NCBI GenBank assembly: GCA_900618425.1
Contig: UZAN01040127.1
Coordinates: 1-64,000 of the forward strand
DNA length: 64,000 bases
Direction: 5' to 3'
Source of the DNA: Echinostoma caproni
Lineage: Eukaryota > Platyhelminthes > Trematoda > Plagiorchiida > Echinostomatidae
Under the pieces are notes generated by a model. That model was not told where the DNA came from and searched no databases. It worked only from the letters and a program-made list of their open reading frames with translations. Positions 33,774 through 46,200 of this stretch are shown piece after piece (within the stretch, counting starts at the first letter, position 1; the number at the start of each line of letters is the position of its first letter). The position numbers and the translations under genes are program-made.

Positions 33774-34259
33774 TAAGTGTGTAAAACTCACATAAAATCT
33801 GTTGAAATCGCCAGCAACGATGAATACAGATGTGACAGATTTCTTCAACATAATTGGATAGAATACATCAAAGAAGGTAGACAACTCAATAGGTGTACAG
33901 CCAGGAGTGATGTATAGGTTTAAAAAGTTGATCGAAGAGTGAAGCAGGAGAAAGCGTGGCTTACATTCTACAGAAATACAAAAGATGTTTTGCGTGCAGT
34001 GAGTAAATATGCATTTCTTGGAGTCAAACCACAATTAGCGCACATAAGTTATGACACCTACACCTTCAGTTTTCCTTCCTGGAGGTCTGTCTGCTCGAAA
34101 TAATTGGAAGCCCTTGATCTGAACCAATTCGTCCTCGACGGATTCCTGTAACCAAGATTCTTGGAAAAGTAGCACAAAACCTTCAGAGTACTCACCGTGG
34201 TGAATCCGAAAACCGATATCCGATAGCTTAGAAAGAATTGAGCAGATATTCGACGACAA
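33774..34259 (-). pseudogene. LINE apurinic-type endonuclease, interrupted
   Basis: Two pieces in the same frame are separated by a TAA just after ITYVR (near 34035). The first has FQESWLQESVEDELVQIKGF and FRADRPPGRK, the pattern of the endonuclease N-terminal half. The second has VECKPRFLLL, LNLYITPGC and IVAGDFNRF, where the GDFN block carries catalytic residues. The rest is lost in the N gap. In life such a nuclease nicks target DNA to prime reverse transcription. Confidence 0.83.
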
Positions 34260-34270
34260 AATGATCGGAA

Positions 34271-35259
34271 AACCAAAGCTCCTCAGGTTTCGGTGCTCAA
34301 GTGCAACGGTTCAGCCAGCGCGATGTTTTTTCCTTTAACCATGTGAAATTTTGGTGATCCTTTTGACAAAACGAGAAAAAGTACGTAGAGACGGTTCATT
34401 GATATATCCCACGGATACTCGTACGGAAACTAAACTGAGCGCGTTGTGGGCTATGATTGAGGTCACCATAATTGATGCAAAAGTATATCCATAGGTTATG
34501 TGTGATGAAAAAAGCAAAGCTCCAGCGATAACAAAAAATGACACGGCCAATTTCAAAGGCCCCGCCATGAATGGTAGAAATTGAGGGAAAATAATGAGAA
34601 GATCTGGTGATTATTTGATATTGATCTACAATCTGACAATGCATTTGTTGCAAGATAAGTATATTTTAAAACCGGATATGCGATCCATTTAGCATGAAAA
34701 AATATTGGCCAACTACTTTTCAAAGACTGCAGTTTTACACAAGAATTACCACCGTTCAGGTCAAGAGTGTCAATTCATCTTTACTGAATAATTACGAACC
34801 ATGTTTTTGAACGTTTCCGGTAAATGTAAATCTCTTGTGGTCTGTATCTACAGAGATTAAGTTCGTCTTTTTCAGCAAAGATTAATGTGTGAAACAATTG
34901 GGCTGCACAATTGAACCGCCACGTGTCATTGGCAATACATCATTTACTGCCACTATATTCGTTTCTGCAGCAAGCGTAGAGAAGATGTGGATTCAGTCAG
35001 GATCCTTTTAACACAATCAAGGATTTTAAAAGTGGTGTAAGTTTTGCATCAATTCAGATTTTTCCAGATTCCCCTTGATATTAAATGTCCCCAGCTTCCC
35101 CTATCTTCTCGGTGTCTTATCAACCCCTCTGAGACCTTACATAGTTTACCAATCTCGACAACCCCATTTAGGTCCCCGTATGTCATCAACAAGCAGTTTG
35201 CGGTTCTCCTGATGATGAAATCAGTGGGTTGTATTATAACCTGTATATTCAAAATGAGA
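34271..35259. other. LINE 5' flank, no firm gene
   Basis: On the minus strand at 34335-34568 an open frame begins MAGPLKLAVSFFVIAGALLF and is strongly hydrophobic, like two to three membrane helices. It has no splice partner and no family match, so it is noted but not called. Nothing else recognised. Confidence 0.35.
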
Positions 35260-35420
35260 AATGGTTTGAGTGGGTAGTATACTTGCGTTCTACCTGTGGG
35301 GTCCTGGGTTCGATCCCCAGTTGGGTCGATGGATTCGCACTGCTGCTGAGACCCAACCAGATCAAAAAAGCGATACAGCTTTGCAATTCACAATTAAATT
35401 ACACGACAAGCTCATCATAT
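35260..35420 (+). repeat. tRNA-derived SINE (family A)
   Basis: The head has a box A (TTTGAGTGGGTAGTATACT) and an almost perfect box B (GGGTTCGATCCCCAGT), followed by the family body GGTCGATGGATTCGCACTGC, GAGACCCAACCAGATC and a tail with CACGACAAGCTCATCA. The tail matches the copies at 40058 and 62350. Such elements are transcribed by RNA polymerase III and mobilised by a LINE. Confidence 0.75.
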
Positions 35421-36059
35421 AAAATTAGTCTTTTCGGTGGATTTTTAAAACAACTCATAAAACTATCCATTACACTATGGATACATTTCATGGTAGAAGG
35501 ACTTCACAGAGGTCATAGAAACAACCCATGATCCAAGGTCAAGCGGTCGTTCACTTCTTATCCTCTCATTATTTTAGTAAACCCGCAAGATAGAGCACAA
35601 GCGAACTTTATCAAACGTTTCTGCCAGATGAAATATGTTGGAATTCAGAGCTTACCGGAGTATAAAGAAGATTGTTTTAATGTGGTATGCAATGGTTGGT
35701 TAGTCACTCCAAGAATCCTTATCGCAAAATCGACACAAAGTTATTGGATGATTTAAAAGTTTATTAATCTACTAGTGTGCGGAATTTGAGGGACCGTGAC
35801 CAGTGATTAAGGGACTACAGTATACAACAAATTAGAAATTAGGAAGCTGGAAACTGTCTGAACTTTCGAAATCTGTTAGTGAAGCACACATTCATCAGAA
35901 TATTTCAACTAAATGCAGGAGAAACAAATAAAATTCATGGGGAAAATTATTAAAGGGACGGAACACCTTTAAATACTCCGAATTTCTTAATTATGGGTTT
36001 AGATGAAGCCTTTCGAAGTCTAATCATTTGTGCCCGATTTTCCAGTTGATGGTATGCTT

Positions 36060-36210
36060 ACTTTAAAACTGTGAGGTTAGGTGTTTGATCCCCAGTTAGA
36101 TTAGTGGATCCGCACTGCTGATGAAACCCAGCCTGGTCGAAACAGCTCTAACGTGCTTCTAGCTTTTCATTTCACGCTTTATCCGCTCTATGCACGACAA
36201 AATCCATCTA
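36060..36210 (+). repeat. tRNA-derived SINE (family A), head decayed
   Basis: Box B survives as GTTTGATCCCCAGTT. The body GTGGATCCGCACTGCTGATG, GAAACCCAGCCTGGTCGAAA, TTTTCATTTCACGC and tail CACGACAAAATCCATC match the other family-A copies. Box A is not recognisable. Confidence 0.7.
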
Positions 36211-37919
36211 ATAAATAAACCAAATGTTTCACTGTGCTCGTGTAACAATAAAATAGTTAGATAACCAAACTGCCAGTTGCTTGGGACATTCAAATCATTC
36301 CAGTTTTGTAACAACGTTCATCGAGGAATATAGTCGAAAACTGAGGACTACTCAGGGAAAACTAAATGAAGCGATTAAACAGAGCCATTCTAAAAGCAGT
36401 GATGAAATTAATCTGGGAGGAAACTCCGCCTGTGGTACCCCTTTGGCTCTTTTAGGAATGTTTGTGGACTGCTGGGGGTGTTCTGATATAATCCTTTCAA
36501 TTAACTTTACGGCAGGAGANCTTAAGGGACGAAATTATCTGGCAAAGACTATAAACAACTGGTCTGGGGAGCACTTTATTTGTAACTGATCTCCTAAATT
36601 ATGCAAAAGTGGATGTATGCTGTTGTTCAACTGCGGTGACTGCTCAGTTCCAGGAGTAGCTCCATACTTTAAAACTAATGAATGTTAACCATCCGGGAAA
36701 AATTATGACTTTTTGATACTTTCAGCTCATCCTTATTTGAGAACGGTTTTATTTTCTAAGTGTGTGATAGATAGGTAGGTAGTGTGACCTAGGAGGGTGA
36801 ATTAGTTCATTATTGAGAGTGTGTCTTTTGACATCCACCTTCCACCATATTATCCTCTTAGTGCCACCGTTGCTTGCTGTTGACACTCCTCAGAAGAATA
36901 ATGCACCTGGTCGCTTAGTTTCATCTTTGCCAAGCTGAGGCAAGGGTTTGACAGCTGAAGCCATATCTGAATTGAATGCACTTTCCTTTTATGTCCGTGG
37001 CTAATTAAGGAGGAAGGGATTATCCCTGCATTGTGCACACTTTCAAAGAGTAAACGGAGTTTTGACTGGAGTAAATGGTACGCTTAGAAGGAGGAATGCT
37101 CGTGCAAAGCGAAAGAAAGGATGAAGACTACGAAGAAGCCGTTCTAATAGGTTCATTTTGAAGAGAAATACTGATGGGCGAAAATGGAAATGTTTTCATA
37201 AAGGTATAATCGAGCTTCGCGACTGGTGCCGTCGTAATCACAGTACTGTTATAACAACGAACCACAGATTAATTGGTGTTTAGCAACAAATGAAATGTTA
37301 GTTACTGTGTAACACTAAATTCTAACTAAGTTCGGACATACACATTCAAAATAAAACTGATTCCTTATTTGTACTAGGATACAGGACAACGTTGAGACAG
37401 TTTTTCTTTTTAGTGATTATCTTACCTATCAGCACAAGAGTAAAAATGAGACAAAAACATCGCAACTGTAAAACCACATCGAGTCATTCGGAACCAAACT
37501 GTTTCATATGAACTGAATGGATCAATTAAATCCGCCGCTCATCTGCTAGACAGATTGAACACCTTTGATCTTTCATTCGCACTCATAAGTTTAATCCCTA
37601 GCCAAGGTCAACGGACACAGCAAACTTTCCTTCTTAGATTGTGTTTCTGACTTGTACCACGAATTCCTTGGCACTGAATTCTTCCGATATAAATGTTATT
37701 CCAATAAAGCGAGAAAAATACATTTTACTTTCATCGAGATTATTATGTGCGTTCTTTAGGTGTTGCTCAGTTGAAAACCCACTAGTTAGGCACATGAAAC
37801 GTTACCAGCCAATGTATAAATTCTAGCGAACATCTACTATTACACGGCACTCATTACATTACCTATGTGTATAGTTGGCTTACTACATCGGATTTCATCA
37901 GTTTGTTTCATGCACACAC

Positions 37920-37941
37920 GTGGTGTGTATGTGTGTGTGTG
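37920..37941. repeat. (TG)n microsatellite
   Basis: An interrupted run of TG dinucleotides (TGGTGTGTATGTGTGTGTGTG). Confidence 0.7.
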
Positions 37942-38447
37942 AAAATAAGGTAAATGAAAGAGTATGGGAATTTTGTGTCAGGTTGTCCAACACTACTGTA
38001 GTCATGGTGAAATCAGGTGCTTAAATACAACAACAAAAATAAAGCAAAACAGACGCAGATATAATCACATGGGCTTGTCTAATTGCATGCACTGACCGCA
38101 AAACCGGGTCCTACTCACGGATATACATAGTAGTAGGTGCGGTCTTGTTTATAGTCAAAATCGAACAAACCACCGTCACGAGATGCGCAGTGAACATTAA
38201 TATGGTCATTCGATGTGACTTACATAAGGGTATCTTGGCAAACACACACGCACAGGCATTTTGCTCTTCTTGTATATATGTCAACAAGAAGGGACTGGGT
38301 AGATCCATGTCAGGCTTTTCATGGTTTCTTTACGGAACGCCGATTTTTTACCAGATTAGTTTAAGGCACATGCACGCACTGTAGCCGGATCACCCGTTTG
38401 AAATGTGGACGGTATTCCGGGGCGTTTGTATTGTGAACAGATATGTT

Positions 38448-38502
38448 GCTGTCGTTGTTGTCATTGTTGTTGTAGTGGTGGTGATGGCTGTTGATGTCGT
38501 TT
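38448..38502. repeat. Imperfect (GTT/GTG)n tract
   Basis: Trinucleotide-like sequence of repeated GTTGT and GGTGGTGATG units, interrupted throughout. Confidence 0.6.
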
Positions 38503-40057
38503 CCAATATTACAGATCACAGTATATCACGATTGTACATCGCGACACCATTCCACTTGAACTGATGTGTTTATTCGTCTGATTCGTCAGAAGTTCATCGT
38601 CGATATTTCTTTGATTTTTAATAAATTAACGTGACAAAAGTTTTGTAGCTATTGTCCGCTTTTTCTACCTTGAATTTGAACGAGGGAGCAAAAGGTAGAT
38701 GTTTTAACCACTGCAATATCAAGGCTTAGTTTAAATTTAAACGCAATACATGCCCTCGACTGTAAGCTGTTCCTAATCATGTTTACTGTTTCAACTTTAT
38801 CGAATCACTTTTTCGCTTCTGGTAACAACAGGCTTGATGAACTTTCAGAAATGTAACAGATACTGATTCTAAAGGGAAAAATAGATTACCTGTGCCACAA
38901 TGATGGTATTAGGTTTTCATCAGTAGCTCACATAGACAGTTGGAAACTCGTCACGTCAAGGGAAATGGACAATTAAAATACGAGGTTTATATTAGAATAA
39001 TACCCGAAAACTAGCACAACTTTCTTTCCTAGTCCGGCAAGTGATAATAAACATTCAACTGGGCTCACGGTATGACAAACTTGATTTCTAAACGGCAGTA
39101 GAAGTATTGGTAACTTCTGATGTCTAAACCTTCCGTCCCAAGAATTTATCTTATTGAAAACAGATGCGTTATGCAACATAGATTTATGAAACTATGAATG
39201 ACAGAAAACGTTTTAGCCCTGCTTTCAGAAAATTTGTTGAGCAAGGAAAATATCTATGATGATGCAGTTAGTATAGATTTTGACATCTACTTCTGTGAGT
39301 ATAAAGCAGTAAGTGATCGTACGAAGGATTTCCAGTTTACAACACCAAATGGAGATTTGGTGCGGTGACGGCAGATTAGAGCATATTACCCACAGACCAC
39401 GATATACAAGTGAGATATCCTCTATTACCGTTTGATACACCAGAGGTTTTATTCATTATACGGAGATCGAAATGAAGATGTGTTGAATTCGTAGCTCCGG
39501 ATCATCAAACTCAATCACAATACCTATTTGGTACAATATCTGAACAAACTACAACATGAACTGGTTGAATGATCATATTTGAGAAGGATAGAAGTAAATT
39601 TTATGTTTGCTTCATTGGACTCAAAAAACGGCTCAAAAAAATGAACCCATTTTCCGTTAAATCGTGTCTCCAATCTTTTGCTACATCATTTTCTCTCACT
39701 TGATTTCTTACAACAATCACAAACAGAATCCAGTGATCTAACTGATTCAGCGGATTGTGGCAAGCATATTTTTCGTCATCCCTTCTCCCTATATCCGAAA
39801 CCCTTTGTCATCATGCTATAAAATTGTTTTATCCAGGGCTACCTAGTAGTAATTATGGTTCATTTATTACTGTTCTCTCATCCATACCTCATCTTTGCAG
39901 CACACAATCTCACATTTGTTTTATGGAAGAAACGGAGGATTTGATTTGTGTTGATCATGAATTTGTCGTGTAAATGACCGATACTTACAACAATGTCGCA
40001 TAGACGGGTTGTGCTATATCGTGAGAATTCAAAATTAAAAGCGGTTTGATCAGCTGA

Positions 40058-40247
40058 CCGGTGGCCGAGTGGGTAGTATGCTTGCGTCCCTTCTGTGAGG
40101 TCCCGGGTTCGATCTCNTGAGGTCCCGGGTTCGATCTCCAGTTGGGTCGATGGTTTCGCACTGCCTATGAGATCCAACCAGGTCGAAACAGATGTCCAAT
40201 GCTTTCCAGATTTTCACTTCACGCCTCATTTGCACGACGAATTCATT
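40058..40247 (+). repeat. tRNA-derived SINE (family A), best copy, with an N duplication
   Basis: GGTGGCCGAGTGGGTAGTAT gives a good box A and GGGTTCGATCTCCAGTTGGG a good box B. The body CGATGGTTTCGCACTGCC, ATCCAACCAGGTCGAAAC, the C/T-rich TTTTCACTTCACGCCTCATT and tail CACGACGAATTCATT follow. The box-B segment TGAGGTCCCGGGTTCGATCT appears twice, exactly, on either side of an N at 40117. That looks like an assembly artefact rather than element structure. Confidence 0.78.
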
Positions 40248-43200
40248 ATCAAAACAAATCTCACATTTGTTTGCACTCCAAAAATTGTGATTGTCAAGCA
40301 GTTGTTCGAATTTCAGCGTTCTTGCCTTTTGATATAATCCAACTGATAATTAAATTAGTATCGTTCCTGTTACAATAGCATCTAATCTCACAGATAGATT
40401 ATGTCCGGTTGTCTCTACACTGATGTTCATCATCGTACTCCAATCACTGCGCGTCGTGTACGGGTACATAGTTTGTACGGAAACAAAGTTCCCGTGCGTT
40501 CAAAGACAGATGGTATCTCCTGAGTAGGTGACAAAGCGCTTGGAAGCAAATCGTAAACAATCAGATATGTTTTGAATGGAACTGGCAGTATCACGTGAAT
40601 CAGCTTCGTGCAATTGTTCTTTTTTCTCCAATTTTACAATCAATAATAAGGTGATGGACAAATGAATCGACAAAAATGCTTTTATTGTGAATCGTGTTGT
40701 TAAATTCAAAAATGACTGAAATTCTGACTAACTCCGTATTTATTCATACTTTCGGAGTGTTAGAATGAATTCAAAACAATTTACTCTCTTTCTATCCGGT
40801 TTTTACTAAGGTTATGTATTCGGTTGAGTTTTGTTTGGCCTTATTCATGCAAGAATCAGGTAAAAAGTGTGAGTGTGTGTGTGATCAATTCATCTACGTG
40901 ATACATCGATTTTCCTTGCCTTTTATGATAACAATTAGCAGATTGTTTTCCTTTTCATGTTCATCCATGGAGAGCCCGGCTATTTGTGTTGCTTTTGTCA
41001 TTCGGCCGTGTTCGGTGTCCGGCAAGTATAGCAAAAGCGGGGTCGCACGTGACCGAGAATGTTGTTTTCTCTGAGCGTACACGTCTCACGGACACAGACT
41101 GACTGAACCAAGTTGATCAATCATCGAACCAAAGGCTTTACACGTATAAAGCGTAGAATAGAATTCGCAAAGTAAATGCTTTATCACCCCATGATCTCAG
41201 TTTACCAAATTGCACGGATACCGGATAACACAGTGACCAATCTATCCTCCCCGTTACAGGTGCAATCACGTGCATGTATTTCAGCCAGTAAAAAAAGAAT
41301 ATGACAGGTCTTGGGAAATTATGAACTGTGGGCACAGAGAGAGAAAAAACACTCATTTCTCCATGATCATGTGAGCGATTGCCCCTATTTAACCTGTCGA
41401 TTAGAAAATCTGTTCGCGAATGATTATCATCAATCATGCGATCCGTGTTTGGACATATTGTTTTCAACTGATCACATTCCACAACACCCCATCCCCTTCA
41501 CTCTCACTGGATAACCCTAGTTGAATGAAACTGGCAAACAGTTTCTGAAACTCCTTTTAGTTTTTTCGGAGTTACATAGTTAGCTGCAATTGGTTGTTAG
41601 ATGGTGCAATGAAACGAATTTTTCTCGAAACAGTATTGTTCTTCGAATTTAAATATTGTGATCATTGACTCACTATGTTTCAAGATAATTTCTTTCCTAG
41701 AACATTGACAATAGCCATTACGCCTCTGTTTAAACAATGTATTTTAAAGGAAGAAGTTCACTTAAAACAAAAAGCTCTATCTCAAAATAGTTATGTTTAA
41801 TATCCGCCTCTTTTAACAACAGCCGACGAATCGATACGGAATTCTGGTTTGGATAACTACGGATGGGAAAATATTTGAGTGGTAAGAGATTGAGTGGTAT
41901 GCAACCTATTTAGCAAATAATGTCTATTTTACCACGGTTTGTTCACATTTAACGCACACATGTGACAATCTGACCTCGCGTTTCAAAATGGTACCAAATC
42001 CCACGAGCTACTGGTAATCTACCTGTTCCAACTATTAATGCCATTTGCAACCGATCAAAGACCTCACACACGTCTGTTCGGATGCAATTACACGTACATG
42101 GGTCGAACGACAAAACTGCTGCTTTAATGGATTAAAAAGCACCGTTCAGACTGGTAACAAAGTAGAAAAAGCATAAAAGAAATCCCATCGCTGCTCACCC
42201 AGCCGAACAAAACCGACCGAGAAAAGACAGAATTAACCTAATGAATTGTCTAATGAGCACAACCTCACTCGTCCAAATCATCGCCTCTGCCGCGGCGATC
42301 GGCATCGCGTGTTTACGCCCAACCTACGTGAGTAAATGAGGTATACCACGTTATCCATCCACCCCAATTGCACATCAATCACACACACATAAGCACACAC
42401 ACGTGGAACATTACAACCTGAATACACGTATGTAGTGATCTAGTATTTTGATACCTGATATTTACCTCATCAGTTCACAGCCCCACTCTAAACAAATGCG
42501 GTTAACCAACAGGGATTTCCAGTGAATCCCAAAGTCTGTTGGGATTTGAGTTTCGAATTTCAGCAAAACCATGCACCATTTGATTGTTTATCTTGATAAC
42601 TGCACACGCTTATAAACTAGTTCTGTGCTTTGTACGAGATATGATGTGTCCGCATCAGGCACACTGTGATTTGAAAAAGTTTGTATACAGGTGTTATCAG
42701 AACATTGATCTGTTGCACTCAGTAATCAATGGAATAAAATTTGTGACAGATGTTTATGAAAATTCACCGACTAGTGACTTATGGTTTTTCTGGGCACTAC
42801 CGACTTAAAAAATTGTCACATGATTGTTATGGTTTATTCATTTTTGAATTGCGTGTACAAACAGACAGATGGGCACACAAACACATACTGTCGTTCAGGG
42901 ATCTCTACATGAGGTCAATAGTATATTCCATACGAGCAGTTTAATTACCCAAGTGTCCGGTGACTATCTGGAGGGTATGAATATCGTGATTCAGTCGCCC
43001 AAAATATTCGCCACAGTTCACAATATGCCTTCTCTTTTCTACAAAACCAGTTCTCGGGTTTTCCTGCTTTGTTTATATAACACCTTGAGATAAATCGATT
43101 ATTTTAAACTCAATTGTTGTTCAGTTGCTCTTGATGATTGTGAACCGTAAGAGTTGAATAGATAGTACGCAAGTGAACACAAATCTGGGACTCCAGTAGT

Positions 43201-46200
43201 TAACCACGGAGAAGAGTTAATGCATACCAAGACCAAAATTATATTAAAAATAGTTTGTGAGAGAAGCAAATAAAATAAAATCTCACAGTAACATTCGTTT
43301 TTGAAAATAAAAGAACTGAGGGATCTATTCCGTAAGGAAAACGCCATCCAACCAGTGAAATTTCTGGAACGTATAAAGCCATTGTTAAAAATTAATACGA
43401 ACACGTAACGAAGGACCTGGTGAATTTATTGTTCACGATTGCATAACAACAGAGTCAAATTGAAACCTAGAACGAAACATTTGGCGGTTTTAAAGGTGAT
43501 TTCGTCACCCATCACGGTCTCTCAGATGTTAGTGATCTTTAAAATTACTGTTCACTTTAAATCAGTATAGTTTGACGGGACAGTCTACTTTAGAAACGCG
43601 TTTATTAACAACTATAATAAATAAATGATCAATCAGGTAATATTTCCCCAGAATGAGACTTTACTGCAATCAATCTAGATCATCTTAAAGGAATAAAATT
43701 TAAAGTTTAATGAAATTATAGAAAAAAATAATCCATAAGAACACCCCAGTCTGACTGGAACCATGGCTTGGGTAAACCATTCAGATGTAGCTGACAAGTC
43801 CGATTTTCAACCTAGCAAAATCTATCATATGTTATTATAAATATCGTGATAGGTTCACATGGAAACCTGTGTATTAGCTCAGGAATGTGATACATCAAGT
43901 TAGAGCACAATACGTGAGTCTTAGATTTTAGCGGATACGCAATATGCTCTCATCAGAAGGTGGTCGCAGTGTGCTCATAATTGTTGAAACCAAATAAATC
44001 TGAGCCTTAACTAACATGTGGTCACGACTAAAAACCTATCCATCGACAAACATCACATCAGCAAATTTCAAAAACATCATTCTGATTGTGATGAGTCTGA
44101 TGTAGTTCAGATACACCAACTATTACCAGTTGTAACGGATAGCGTGGCTCACGAGCAAACAGGTGATGAACGGTTAACACAGAAGATCACTGATTGTGAA
44201 AAAGATTGATCATGGCACAGACGATATACTAATACGTTGTAACTTACATTCACGTTAAAGCAGAGAGGCAAACAAAACCAACTAGCTAAGAAACGTGTTT
44301 ATGAAAAGAAAGCGAAAAGTGTGTAACATCTACAAAACATATGACCTAAATCGCTGATACTGCAGTATAAATACGAACATACAGATATATTCTGAATAAA
44401 AGCTGAATTCAGCGAACGTCGAATAGTGTCGCAATTTCACCGTACTTTCGGCCACACTACCTACGGTTTCTCAATGAACTTGTTCCTTTATACGATAAAC
44501 TGAATAAACGTGCAATCCGAGTACCCAACTTTCAGACGGCGATCCAAATCGACGGGGTCCAAAAGAAAGGAATCTATGGGTCAGATAAAGTTTTATATTC
44601 GCTTGGGGTCCGTGAATGGGAGAAGTTGAAATTTCACACTACACCGTCTCTGATTAACCACTGACCTGTTTAGTACATCTTGGATGACACAATAAATTCT
44701 CATCAACCGTATATAGACTGGGATTTTTGTGTCCCATGCGCGCACTGAACAAATGTTGCTCTGAGAATCGAATAAACGGTGATCATGTGTACACACGTGT
44801 AAATACTTAGCATCAAACAAGAGGCAGAAAAGAAGTTGAGGGACGTAAGTGATGAAGACGCTTTATGTCTCCTAACCGAGTACGCAACTAAGTGCCAATG
44901 GGCACAATTTCGCATGGCAGTCTCCGGGCCATTTGTAACTGATTGGAAAGGAATCACATGAAAATCCATTCACACCAGCAATTCTCAGACGCCAATAAAG
45001 GTTATGAACTGAAACTCTTGTCAAAGATTTCCATCAAACGAAACTAGAAAGGGATGTGGAAGAGGACTCGATCGGAAAAAGACCCGCATATGAACGCGCC
45101 AGACGAAACCGGAAAGAAAATAACTATAACGAAAGAGGGAGAAAAGGAGGGGAACTCGATTGCTTATCAGCCATTCAAGTGAGAATAATCAAGATTTGCA
45201 TGCAAAAATTAGCGCCTTATATGCAAACACTCATTTGAAATGGTATTCTATGAGATAGTGGCAACCGTCTTCTGCGATCCATATCATTCACTAAGTACCT
45301 CAGCTTCTTATAGCAACTCATTATTAATAGACTATGTGAAAATGCATATTCAAAGAAGATAAAATCATTTTCAGCATGAAAATTTCCATTTTTTACTTTA
45401 ATTTTAAAACAAAACATGAAGAAGCAAGCAAGTAGGAGACTAAAGAGAAACTGACTTGTGGATCAGTTTAAACTCATGAGATAAGGTCGTATTAGTCGTA
45501 AACATCTCAACAAAATGTGACTAAGCCGGGGTATGAGGAATATAAGCATTGAGAGCGCGAACATGGAACTAATTCCTCACCTAACGCCTTTTGAGTATAA
45601 GAAAAAAAGAAATCCCACGATGTAAACTTGGGTAAATATTGGTTTAATACTCTATAAAATTGGAGGTTTGATCGTCAACGTATTAGTGCTTTTGGACTAG
45701 AGGATAACGAATCATTTTGTTTGAACGGTTGATTAGATGAAACTCTCCTCTACCTACATTCGTTGTACAAAGTTGATGTTTATTCTTGGAGCCTGTTAAC
45801 TAACAACGAACGCATCGACCCTGCGTCTACGTAATCTTCGGTGGCGATCACATTGATTAAAGTGTATCGTTGCACGGTCACTAGTATCGAACTGTGAAAT
45901 GGTGTTTCTCACAATTGCAACATCAGTCAACCATCAGGTGACTTACAAAAACATATTCCACCACATTACGTTTTTATCTTAAAACTTTGTATATTTTAGA
46001 ATAAGATTTGAGATCACGTGGAATGAATTTACAAATGAAGGATAACATGTTCATAAAAACTGTGGTGTATTAGCCAGTGAATGAATCACCGCAACCGAGC
46101 ATCTGCGCTACTGTTTTCGTTTTCTCAAACTGCGTATTAAGGTTATGATCAAACATATATGAGCTGGCTGAATATACTGGTATACTGCAACGTGATTCGG

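Larger units (their letters stand above)
31379..34270 (-). mobile_element. CR1/Jockey-type LINE, interrupted by an assembly gap
   Basis: On the minus strand, from about 34270 down: an apurinic-type endonuclease N-terminus (ESWLQESVEDELVQIKGFQL, then a VAGDFNRF block), an N gap (33059-33773), a pre-RT segment with KSAVPDGLSPVILK, the reverse transcriptase, a C-terminal segment with VIFPGLL, and a 3' UTR ending in AATAAAG and a (TTGACT)-like tail at 31379-31400. The arrangement and spacing fit a CR1- or Jockey-group element of about 2.9 kb. The gap length is roughly what the missing endonuclease-RT linker would need. It is inactive: an in-frame stop separates the two endonuclease pieces and at least one frameshift splits the RT. 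The clade was assigned from memory of motif style. Confidence 0.85.
36211..40057. other. No supportable gene; simple repeats
   Basis: Contains a single N at 36520, a (TG)n tract at about 37920-37941 and an imperfect GTT/TTG trinucleotide tract at 38448-38502. Open frames show no motif. Confidence 0.4.

Noticed and set aside
33009..34034. Apparent very long open frames through the N run at 33059-33773.
   Set aside because: They are open only because N has no stop codons. The real content on the minus strand is the LINE on each side.
34335..34568. Hydrophobic 77-codon minus-strand frame starting MAGPLKLAVSFFVIAG, next to the LINE.
   Set aside because: It is not LINE ORF1-like, has no splice partner, and short hydrophobic frames are common in AT-rich DNA.
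44416..44961. Plus-strand segments reading like coding sequence (FRPHYLRFLNELVPLY; LCLLTEYATKCQWAQF).
   Set aside because: An overlapping frame over part of the same bases looks equally protein-like, no splice junction fits, and no motif is recognisable.
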